Shown piece after piece: positions 7,801-12,008 of a DNA stretch of 14,507 bases. The notes under the pieces were generated by a model, which saw only the letters and a list, made by a program, of their open reading frames with translations, searched no databases and had not been told where the DNA came from. A program made the translations under genes and the position numbers. Position 1 is the stretch's first letter; each line of letters starts with the position of its first letter. The stretch comes from Janthinobacterium agaricidamnosum NBRC 102515 = DSM 9628 (lineage in GTDB: Bacteria; Pseudomonadota; Gammaproteobacteria; Burkholderiales; Burkholderiaceae_D): NCBI RefSeq assembly GCF_000723165.1, contig NZ_HG322949.1, forward strand, positions 1,606,518 through 1,621,024, read 5' to 3'.

Positions 7801-9037
7801 CAAGGTGTATGACAGCACGACCTTGGCGGCCTTGAACACTGCCGGCGCCTCGTTCAACGGCATGCTGGCCGGCGATCAGTTGAGCGTGGCTGGCGCCGGC
7901 GGCCTGTTCAGCGACAAGAACGTCGGCAGCGGCAAGACCGTCGCGATCAGCGGCATCGCGCTGGGCGGCGCCGACGCCGGCAATTACCTGCTGGCCAGCG
8001 ACACGGCCAGTAGCAGCGCCACGATCGCGGCGGCGACGCTGACCGCCAGCGCCAGCGGCATCGACAAGGTGTACGACGGCGGCACTAAGGCCAGCGTGAC
8101 CTTGGGCGATAACCGGCTGGCCGGCGACGTGCTGACCGTCAGCAATAGCGGCGCGCAGTTCAGCGACAAGAACGTCGCCAGCGGCAAGGCGGTGACCGTC
8201 AGCGGCATCAGCCTGAGCGGCGCCGATGCGGGCAACTATATCGTCAACGACACGGCCGGCACCAGCGCCAGCATCACGCCGGCCACGCTGACGGTCAGTG
8301 CCAGCGGCATCGACAAGGTGTACGACGCCGGCACGGCGGCCAGCGTCACCCTGCGCGACAACCGCATCGGCAATGACGTGCTCAGCATCAGCAGCGGCAG
8401 CGTGAACTTCAGCGACAAGAATGCCGGCGTCGGCAAGACGGTGACCGTCAACGGCATCAGCATCAGCGGCGCCGACGCCGGCAATTACACCGTCAACACG
8501 ACGGCCAGCACCAGCGCCTCGATTACGCCGGCGCTGCTGACGGTGAAGGTCAATAATGCCGAGAAAGACCAGGGCGGCATCAATCCGGCGTTCAGCGTCA
8601 GTTACAACGGCTTGCTGGGCGCCGATACGGTGGCATCCGAAGTCAGCGGCGATCTGCGCTTCAATACGCCGGCCGGGGCCGGTTCGGTGATCGGCAATTA
8701 CCTGGTATCGGCGGCGGGCCATGCATCGAACAATTATGCGCTGAATTATGTCGACGGCGTGTTGACGGTCAATCCGACCGTCGCCTTGCAAAGCGCGGTG
8801 GCGAATGTGATCGGCGTCACGGCAGTGGTGCCGGCGCAAGGAAATATGGTAGCCTCGGATGTGGCTGTCGGTCTCGACGCCAGCGATAACAAAGGGGAGG
8901 CGCGCACCGTCAAGCCGCTGATCCAGGCCAGCGGCGCGCTGGCCAGCTATGCGGTGCCGGGCTTGAACCTGACGGTGATCGACCGTGGCATGAATGTGCC
9001 GGCCGAGGCCAGGGCGGCGTCCGCGGCTGACGATTAA
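1877..9037 (+). CDS. Two-partner-secretion filamentous haemagglutinin-type adhesin with GLUG and YDG/MBG repeats
   Basis: A 2386-residue secreted exoprotein (TpsA type). I chose the ATG at 1877 because CGGAGG (1865-1870) precedes it and translation then begins with a classic ESPR (MNRIYRSIWNQSTGAY). An upstream in-frame TTG at 1799 would bury this motif. A hydrophobic stretch ends at LALA60, the likely signal-peptidase site. Residues about 63-330 form the TPS/haemagglutination domain, with VNPNGILFG, the family's NPNG motif. Next come two GLUG modules (about 535-835 and 968-1132), twelve YDG-type repeats (Tyr at residues 1193 to 2149), an MBG-like domain (about 2220-2308) and a tail ending VIDRG...AADD. 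I see no cysteine in the mature part, as is common in such exoproteins. Export would need a TpsB/FhaC-like outer-membrane pore, which is not in this window. It is likely a beta-helical stalk for adhesion or biofilm. The ligand cannot be read from the sequence. Confidence 0.92.
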   Translation: MNRIYRSIWNQSTGAYTAVSENVRSAGKRSLPGCTGGGARFALTTLAAAMMLGFGSLALAGPGGGTVVAGAANIGGTPGNMVIRQGSQHAVINWATFNIGHGEAVTFQQPNSNAVALNRVLGSDGTRIRGNLSANGKVFIVNPNGILFGQGASVNTAGLVASTLDISNSDFMSGKYQFSGAGTGKVLNQGSISAPGGYVALLGAHVSNEGTISARLGSVVLAAGKAITLDVAGDGLLNVAINEGAVGALVTNGGLIQADGGSVLLSAQAAGDLLKTVVNNTGVIEAHSIAARNGTIKLLGDMQSGTVNAGGTLDASAPDSGHGGFIDTSARQVRIDEGIRVTSAAAKGLAGTWLIDPADFNIAASGGDISGALLSRTLMNGNVNILSTMGASGTQGNINVNDTVAWSAHKLTLNAQNNININRAMLGSGSASLALEYGQGSALGAGSAYHVAAPVNLPAGNNFSTKQGSGGALVAYTVLNSLGAAGSVSQTDLQGVNGGLAGNYVLGSDIDASSTAGWNGGAGFTPLGAAPGAPFTGRFDGLGHVINGLTMNRVELDTGLFGTIGAAGVVRNLGLTGGSIELTGELSGIYPYPFSVAPLAAVNHGLIDNSHASVPVTSSNYAQTAGLVGLNAGTISNSSASGNVTDSNYAGAGGLVSLNSATGIIQNSFASGNVSVVNSAAGGLVMRNEGSIGNSYANGNISGTSGAGAGGLVGQNVGGSISNSYATGDVAGDNTLGGLVGSNDNLSSISNSYATGSVVGSGSTIGGLAGANQGTASNVYATGAVTGFGNVGGLVGGNSGALANGYASGKVTASNAGGGVIGLHSGGAVANLYFNSSINNLLSGKGNQTGGSGSASGLSTSQMTTASNYAGLNFSSTPGAPGNAWVLVNASGGGINNAGGGGGTYPMLASEYSTTIGNAHQLQLMAMDLGPSAVYTLGRNIDAGKTVGTGDVWFGSFIPLGASLGINYLGSLDGQGHVISGLNVNLPGNTQVGLFGVIGGSGKVVNLGLDGGSVRGQFEVGAIAGRNQGAISNSFSTAAVQGDTTVGGLVGFNSLGSVSNAYASGPVAAVNGETGGLVGKSQAGAISNSFANGAVSSTSGTTGGLLASSSGDTISGSFWDINGTGRATSAIGPGQYSPSGGLFTAVTRTLAIYAGAGWDLTGSWVVYDGVSAPLLRSFMTQYTVLANSDSKTYDGLAYSGNSGFVVSGVADGRISGSVTVAGSAQGAVNAGDYALRPGGLVSSGGQLGGYSINYIDGALTVNRALLSVSGASADNKIYDGLLGAQISNAVFSGLVAGDAGLVNLTSSFASKNAGNGIAVTVGLDGASAGNYTLAPVTGLSANITPKALSISGLAAGNKVYDGSGTTSLSGGTLNGLVAGETLAFSASGAFADPNAGIAKTVTVSGATLADGSGLASNYTVGNPTGLTADITPKGLTISGMSAAAKVYDGLLHASLSGGTLVGLVNGETLSFSNQSGVFSDQNAGMAKAVTVSGTTLADGSGLASNYTVSDPTGLSADITPKALTVSGLGAASKVYDGLLNASLSGGTLLGLVNGETLSITKQSGAFSDQNAGIGKAVTVSGTTLADGTGLASNYTVSDPTGLTADIIPKALTIVGVTAGNKIYDGNMSASLSGGTLSGFVGSETVGLSGLSGAFSDKHAGAGKAVTVTGAMLTDGTGLASNYTVGNPAGLTADIGKATITGVSGISAGNKVYDGTAAASLETAGALFAGLVGGDDVLVAHASGVFSDQNAGAGKTVAISGLALGGADAGNYSLASGTASATADITPRALTLTGITAGNKVYDGNTKASLSGGTLNGLVGSETLGVTGLSAAFADKNAAHGIAVTVSGATLADGSGLASNYSIGNPAGLTADITPKALTLAGVQAADKVYDGTTAASLSGGSLIGLVGGETLGIAGQAGTFSDKQAGSGKTVLVSGTTLLDGTGLASNYTVSDPLGLTASIGRATISSVSGITAGDKVYDSTTLAALNTAGASFNGMLAGDQLSVAGAGGLFSDKNVGSGKTVAISGIALGGADAGNYLLASDTASSSATIAAATLTASASGIDKVYDGGTKASVTLGDNRLAGDVLTVSNSGAQFSDKNVASGKAVTVSGISLSGADAGNYIVNDTAGTSASITPATLTVSASGIDKVYDAGTAASVTLRDNRIGNDVLSISSGSVNFSDKNAGVGKTVTVNGISISGADAGNYTVNTTASTSASITPALLTVKVNNAEKDQGGINPAFSVSYNGLLGADTVASEVSGDLRFNTPAGAGSVIGNYLVSAAGHASNNYALNYVDGVLTVNPTVALQSAVANVIGVTAVVPAQGNMVASDVAVGLDASDNKGEARTVKPLIQASGALASYAVPGLNLTVIDRGMNVPAEARAASAADD
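3478..4380 (+). repeat. GLUG module 1 (about eight GLUG units)
   Basis: A lead segment (RFDGLGHVINGL ... GLFGTIG ... VRNLGLTGGS) is followed from about 3735 by roughly eight degenerate units of 19-24 residues. Their pattern is GGLVGxN, then xISNSYAxG, as in the GLUG motif of bacterial surface proteins. These are expected to stack as turns of a parallel beta-helix. Confidence 0.75.
4777..5270 (+). repeat. GLUG module 2 (about four GLUG units)
   Basis: A second copy of the same architecture: lead segment SLDGQGHVISGL ... GLFGVIG ... VVNLGLDGGS, then about four units (GAIAGRN, GGLVGFN, GGLVGKS, GGLLASS) ending in SFWDINGTG. It is shorter and more degenerate than module 1, consistent with an internal duplication followed by loss or divergence. 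Confidence 0.7.
5430..8523 (+). repeat. Array of twelve YDG-type repeats in the complete adhesin
   Basis: Conserved Tyr codons of the (K/T)xYD(G/S/A) motif lie at 5453, 5708, 5954, 6215, 6479, 6743, 7010, 7277, 7541, 7808, 8072 and 8321, so the spacing is 246-267 bp. The first two units (TYDG, IYDG) are the most divergent. The tenth reads YDS and the twelfth YDA. By eye the unit types from the third onward are A A A A B A A B C C. Type A has LSGGTL, type B has a GADAGNY ending, and type C is the short SASGIDKVYD form. Confidence 0.85.
6400..8000 (+). repeat. 798-bp higher-order repeat (A-A-B block present twice)
   Basis: Within the YDG array three successive landmark Tyr codons recur at exactly 798 bp: 6479 to 7277, 6743 to 7541 and 7010 to 7808. 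The second A unit in each block ends in a distinctive IGKATI or IGRATI segment leading into a B unit. This indicates duplication of a three-unit, 266-codon block, with later divergence. The outer limits given are approximate. Confidence 0.65.
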
Positions 9038-9086
9038 CATTAACTGCAGGAGCGCGCTTGATTTTATTTTTTGAAGGAATGTTTCG

Positions 9087-9905
9087 ATGACGCCTCATTT
9101 CATCGGCGTCGCCGGTTTGCCGCGCGCCGGTTCGACCTTGCTGTGCCAGTTGCTGGCGCAGCATCCGGAATTGCATAGCGAAGGCAATAGCTCGCCGCTG
9201 TGCAATGCCTTGCTGGCGATGCGCCGCAGCATCAGCGACGACCAGTTTTTCCTGTCCCAGCTCGACACCTCCTTTGACGCCAGTTATGGCCACCTGGCCA
9301 GCGCGATGCGCGGCTTCTTGCGCGGCTGGTACCAGGATTGCGGCAAGCAAGGCGTGGTCGACAAGAATCGCGCCTGGCTGCATGCGGTCGAATTGCTGCT
9401 GCAACTGGCGCCGGAAGCGAAGCTGGTGGTGTGCCTGCGCGAACTGGGCCAGGTGTATGGCTCGATCGAGGCGCAGCACCAGCGCACCATCTTGATCGAC
9501 TTTGCCGACCATCTGGCCGATTACGACCGCATGGGCAGGGCCGACATGCTGTTCGCCAAGGATCGCGCCATCGGCGCGCCGCTGAGCTCCTTGCAAGCGG
9601 TGCTGGACTTGCCGCAGGAGGTACAGAAAAAGTTGTATTTTGTGCGCTTCGAAGATTTGATCGAACAGCCGGTGGCCTGCATGTCGCATGTGTATGCATG
9701 GCTGGGACTGGCGCCGTGCGAGATCGATATCCAGCAATTGCAAGTAGGCATACCGGAAAGCGATAGCCATTACCGCATGAAATATACCCATCGCCAATCC
9801 GAACGCATCGTCAAACCGCGACCCCATGCGATACCGCCGCGCATCCAGGCCCAGATCGAAAGCGCCTACGCGTGGTACTACGATTTGTACTATCCGAAAA
9901 AGTAA
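9087..9905 (+). CDS. PAPS-dependent sulfotransferase family protein
   Basis: A 272-residue cytoplasmic protein without a signal peptide. Residues 10-19, GLPRAGSTLL, match the 5'-phosphosulfate-binding loop of sulfotransferases. The segment DKNRAWL (92-98) and VVCLREL...S (114-126, with R118 and S126 eight apart) fit the conserved DxNRxW and 3'-phosphate-binding R-x7-S regions of the bacterial Sulfotransfer_3-like family. Such enzymes move a sulfonate group from PAPS to a hydroxyl or amine acceptor. The ATG at 9087 has AAGGA eight bases upstream (9074-9078). The gene starts 49 bases after the adhesin stop with no terminator between, so it is probably co-transcribed with the adhesin, which may be its substrate (inference). 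It ends in tandem stops, TAATAA. The acceptor cannot be deduced from sequence; a glycan or lipid is equally possible. Confidence 0.85.
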   Translation: MTPHFIGVAGLPRAGSTLLCQLLAQHPELHSEGNSSPLCNALLAMRRSISDDQFFLSQLDTSFDASYGHLASAMRGFLRGWYQDCGKQGVVDKNRAWLHAVELLLQLAPEAKLVVCLRELGQVYGSIEAQHQRTILIDFADHLADYDRMGRADMLFAKDRAIGAPLSSLQAVLDLPQEVQKKLYFVRFEDLIEQPVACMSHVYAWLGLAPCEIDIQQLQVGIPESDSHYRMKYTHRQSERIVKPRPHAIPPRIQAQIESAYAWYYDLYYPKK

Positions 9906-9947
9906 TAAGCTAGTACGCTGGCCGCGCCAGATGGCGCCGCCTGAATG

Positions 9948-9979
9948 ATACCAATCATATAAAAATGGCGAATTGGTAT
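9948..9979. promoter_or_regulatory. Inverted repeat ATACCAAT-N16-ATTGGTAT (operator, or weak terminator of the sulfotransferase)
   Basis: Perfect 8-bp arms at 9948-9955 and 9972-9979 surround CATATAAAAATGG. The right arm lies in an 11-base sequence, AATTGGTATTG (9971-9981), that recurs exactly at 10260-10270 beside the GH19 promoter, which favours a regulator site. A run of eight T at 9987-9994 follows seven bases after the arm, so a weak terminator with a 16-base loop cannot be excluded. Confidence 0.45.
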
Positions 9980-10259
9980 TGCGTTATTTTTTTTGATGCG
10001 ATTCTTGTTTAAATTCATTTTTACTTGCTAACTTTGTGCTGTATTTCCAAGATGGGCCTTTTCTGCTATCCCTCCCAGACTCCCCGTTAATACCGTTATT
10101 CCTGATATATTCAATTTAAAATCAACGATTTGCCATCATTTTCCGCGAAAGGGGATCATCTTTGCGCGGCGCCCCCGGCATCTGTCCGCACACCATCCAG
10201 TGGGATCGACGCAGGCTTTTTTTCCTGAAAAACAGCTCGTTTTAATTTTGGCTTGCACA

Positions 10260-10309
10260 AATTGGTATTGAATAATTGCTTTTATATAAAAACCACTTGA
10301 CTACCAATT
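10260..10309 (+). promoter_or_regulatory. Putative promoter of the GH19 chitinase flanked by AATTGGTA / TACCAATT operator pair
   Basis: A -35-like TTGGTA (10262-10267) and a -10 TATAAA (10285-10290) are separated by 17 bases, predicting a start near 10297 and a leader of about 124 bases. The -35 lies inside AATTGGTA (10260-10267), whose exact inverse, TACCAATT (10302-10309), sits just after the predicted start. A regulator binding both would block transcription. Sites built from TGGT and ACCA half-sites are known for GntR/HutC-type amino-sugar regulators such as DasR, so chitin or GlcNAc control is a reasonable inference, not shown. Confidence 0.5.
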
Positions 10310-10378
10310 GTCGCAGTCGCATTCTCTGTTCGGAAGCCGCTGCGATCACGGGCTTTCTTTGCGTACAACATTAAAAAA

Positions 10379-10402
10379 GCTACTCAGATAGTTTTTAGTA
10401 GC
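10379..10402 (+). other. Small hairpin in the GH19 chitinase leader
   Basis: GCTACT (10379-10384) and AGTAGC (10397-10402) form a 6-bp inverted repeat with a 12-base AT-rich loop. It ends seven bases before the ribosome-binding site at 10409. It could tune translation or mRNA stability. It resembles no riboswitch I know, and so short a stem can arise by chance. Confidence 0.3.
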
Positions 10403-10408
10403 GCTTAC

Positions 10409-10423
10409 AGGGAGCTCCAATTG
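10409..10423 (+). promoter_or_regulatory. Ribosome-binding site deciding a TTG start for the GH19 chitinase
   Basis: AGGGAG (10409-10414) lies six bases before TTG at 10421 but fifteen before the in-frame ATG at 10430. Spacing favours TTG. The same arrangement, GGAG-N6-TTG-AAA, precedes the GH18 gene. Confidence 0.7.
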
Positions 10424-11899
10424 AAAAAAATGCAGAATAAAAAGCTGTTAATTGGCCTGATGGCAGGCCTGGTGGGCGGCGCACTTGCCGCTTGTGGCGG
10501 CGGTTCCTCTTCCACGGAAACGCCGTCGTCGTTGCTGGCGCAAAGCGCGGTCAACGAGGTGTGTCCGGCCTGGAGCGCGACCCCGGCCTACACCGCGGGC
10601 CAATGCGTGACTTACCAGGGCAATGTCTACCGGGCCAAATGGTGGGTGCAAGGCCAGGCGCCGAGCGCCGATCAATGGGGACCGTGGACACTGGAATCGA
10701 GTACGCCAACCCCGACTCCGACACCTACTCCAACGCCGACACCCACTCCGACCCCGACACCCACTCCAACGCCCACCCCGACACCCACCCCAACGCCAAC
10801 CCCGGGCGTGCCAACCAAGGCCCAGGCCGAAGCCACCGAAGCCGCATTGACGAATACCGATTTCTTCCGCACCGTCAAAGCGTCGGTGCGTACCTTGCCG
10901 AACGCTAGCGTCGAAGCCGTGCAGCCTAGCCTGGCCAATAACCCGGCCAACGTCAAGCGGGTAGAGCGCTTGATGCCGTCGTCGAAATGGGATTTTTATT
11001 TCGCCGACCGCGACGCCAGTTATACCTACCCGCGCTTCTTGCAGGCGGTGGCGAAATTCCCGGCGCTGTGCGGCGATTACAGCGACGGCCGCAACGCCGA
11101 TGCGATTTGCCGCCACACGCTGGCGACCATGTTTGCCCATTTTGGACAGGAAACCGGCGGCCACGATGCCAGCAGGCCGATCCCGCAATGGCGCCAGGGT
11201 TTGAAATACCTGCGCGAACTGGGGTGCGACGACAACGGCACCGCCTGCGGCTACAACGCCGAATGCGCCGATCCGGTGTTCAACAAGGTTTGGACTTGCG
11301 GCAAGAATGCCGATGGCAGCTTCAAGAAATACTTCGGCCGCGGCGCCAAGCAACTGTCGTACAACTACAATTACGGCCCATTCTCGCAAGCGATGAACAA
11401 TGGCGACCAGTCGGTCTTGCTGAAGAATCCGGACCTGGTGGCGTCGACCTGGCTGAACCTGGCGTCGGCCACGTTCTTCTTTGTTTATCCGCAACCGCCA
11501 AAACCATCGATGCTGCACGTGCTCGACGGTACCTGGGTGCCTAACCAGGCCGACAAGACGGCGGGCGCCGGCAATAACTTTGCCACCACCATCATGATCA
11601 TCAATGCCGAGTGCGGCCAGGGTACCGAAAAACTGGCGGCGCAAAACCGCATCGATTATTACAAGCAGTTCGCCGCCGACCTGGGCTGGGATTACAGCAA
11701 GGAGCAATTGTCCTGCGCCACCATGAAACCTTTCACCGCAGCCAGCTCGGCTTCCTTCAATATTTATTGGGAAATGAACTGGAATACCGGCGGCGAAAAC
11801 CAATGCCAATTGGTTGGTTATCAAACCCCGTACAGCGCATTAACGCCAGGTAATTATGTGAAATGCGTGGAAGACAAGTGGAATGTGAAGTTGAAGTAA
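10421..11899 (+). CDS. Lipoprotein chitinase, family GH19, with CBM5/12 module
   Basis: 492 residues from the TTG start. The signal peptide ends in the lipobox ALAAC with lipidated Cys25. Gly rather than Asp follows it, which by the Lol rule favours the outer membrane. Residues about 48-92 are a CBM5/12 chitin-binding module (YTAGQCVTYQGNVYRAKWW, then WGPW). Residues 95-128 are seventeen Thr-Pro pairs. From about 135 follows the GH19 domain: HFGQE244TGG carries the proposed catalytic acid, E266 (LKYLRE) lies 22 residues later like the second Glu of plant GH19 enzymes, then YFGRGAKQLSYNYNYG (substrate cleft) and MIINAECG. GH19 enzymes hydrolyse beta-1,4-GlcNAc bonds with inversion and often inhibit fungi. 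The gene has its own promoter-like region and a downstream terminator. Starting at ATG 10430 would remove only three residues. Confidence 0.93.
   Translation: MKKMQNKKLLIGLMAGLVGGALAACGGGSSSTETPSSLLAQSAVNEVCPAWSATPAYTAGQCVTYQGNVYRAKWWVQGQAPSADQWGPWTLESSTPTPTPTPTPTPTPTPTPTPTPTPTPTPTPTPTPGVPTKAQAEATEAALTNTDFFRTVKASVRTLPNASVEAVQPSLANNPANVKRVERLMPSSKWDFYFADRDASYTYPRFLQAVAKFPALCGDYSDGRNADAICRHTLATMFAHFGQETGGHDASRPIPQWRQGLKYLRELGCDDNGTACGYNAECADPVFNKVWTCGKNADGSFKKYFGRGAKQLSYNYNYGPFSQAMNNGDQSVLLKNPDLVASTWLNLASATFFFVYPQPPKPSMLHVLDGTWVPNQADKTAGAGNNFATTIMIINAECGQGTEKLAAQNRIDYYKQFAADLGWDYSKEQLSCATMKPFTAASSASFNIYWEMNWNTGGENQCQLVGYQTPYSALTPGNYVKCVEDKWNVKLK
10703..10804 (+). repeat. Thr-Pro linker repeat of the GH19 chitinase (17 TP pairs)
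   Basis: 102 bases encode (TP)17 with mixed codons (ACG, ACC, ACT, ACA with CCA, CCG, CCT, CCC). It is a flexible extended spacer between the chitin-binding and catalytic domains. The codon mixture implies an older or selected tract, less slippage-prone than the linker in the next gene. Confidence 0.9.
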
Positions 11900-11910
11900 G
11901 CAGCAAGTAG

Positions 11911-11950
11911 CAGGTGCCCGGATCGGATTCCACTCCGGGCACCTGATTTT
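11911..11950 (+). terminator. Intrinsic terminator between the GH19 and GH18 chitinase genes
   Basis: A perfect 11-bp stem, CAGGTGCCCGG (11911-11921) with CCGGGCACCTG (11935-11945), a 13-base loop, and ATTTT at 11946-11950. It starts 11 bases after the GH19 stop. It implies that the GH18 gene is expressed separately or by readthrough. Confidence 0.88.
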
Positions 11951-11995
11951 GTCAGAGGAGAAGCAAGTCCCAGGCGTCAGAAACTTAACACTCAT

Positions 11996-12008
11996 GGAGA
12001 CCGACTTG
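11996..12008 (+). promoter_or_regulatory. Ribosome-binding site deciding a TTG start for the GH18 chitinase
   Basis: GGAG (11996-11999) lies six bases before TTG at 12006, exactly as in the GH19 gene. The in-frame ATG at 11994 overlaps this GGAG and has no Shine-Dalgarno sequence at a useful distance. An upstream TTG at 11949 lies inside the terminator T-run. From TTG 12006 the protein starts MKTKHNALL, a normal lipoprotein n-region. Confidence 0.65.

Larger units (their letters stand above)
9906..10420. other. 515-bp intergenic region between sulfotransferase and GH19 chitinase
   Basis: No credible gene on either strand. The region is AT-rich compared with its neighbours. It contains a small GC hairpin near 9924-9937, an inverted repeat at 9948-9979 followed by a T-run (9987-9994), a second pair of the same element at 10260-10309 around a plausible promoter, and a leader hairpin at 10379-10402. 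The middle (about 10000-10200) holds nothing I recognise. Confidence 0.7.

Noticed and set aside
7052..9040. 662-codon open frame on the minus strand inside the YDG array
   Set aside because: Same artefact: its repetitive VIAGVGAAQ-like product follows the + strand repeats exactly, while the + strand has ESPR, TPS and domain evidence.
10219..10232. TTTTTC-CT-GAAAAA inverted repeat as a terminator
   Set aside because: The loop would be only two bases and the stem nearly all A/T, so a stable hairpin is not expected.
10448..11824. 458-codon minus-strand frame opposite the GH19 chitinase
   Set aside because: The Gly/Arg-rich product, with a GRG-type run opposite the Thr-Pro tract, is a shadow. 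The + strand has catalytic motifs and a lipobox.
11949..12005. Longer N-termini for the GH18 chitinase (TTG 11949 or ATG 11994)
   Set aside because: TTG 11949 is within the T-run of the preceding terminator, so it would hardly be transcribed as a leader. ATG 11994 has no spaced Shine-Dalgarno. TTG 12006 has GGAG at six bases.
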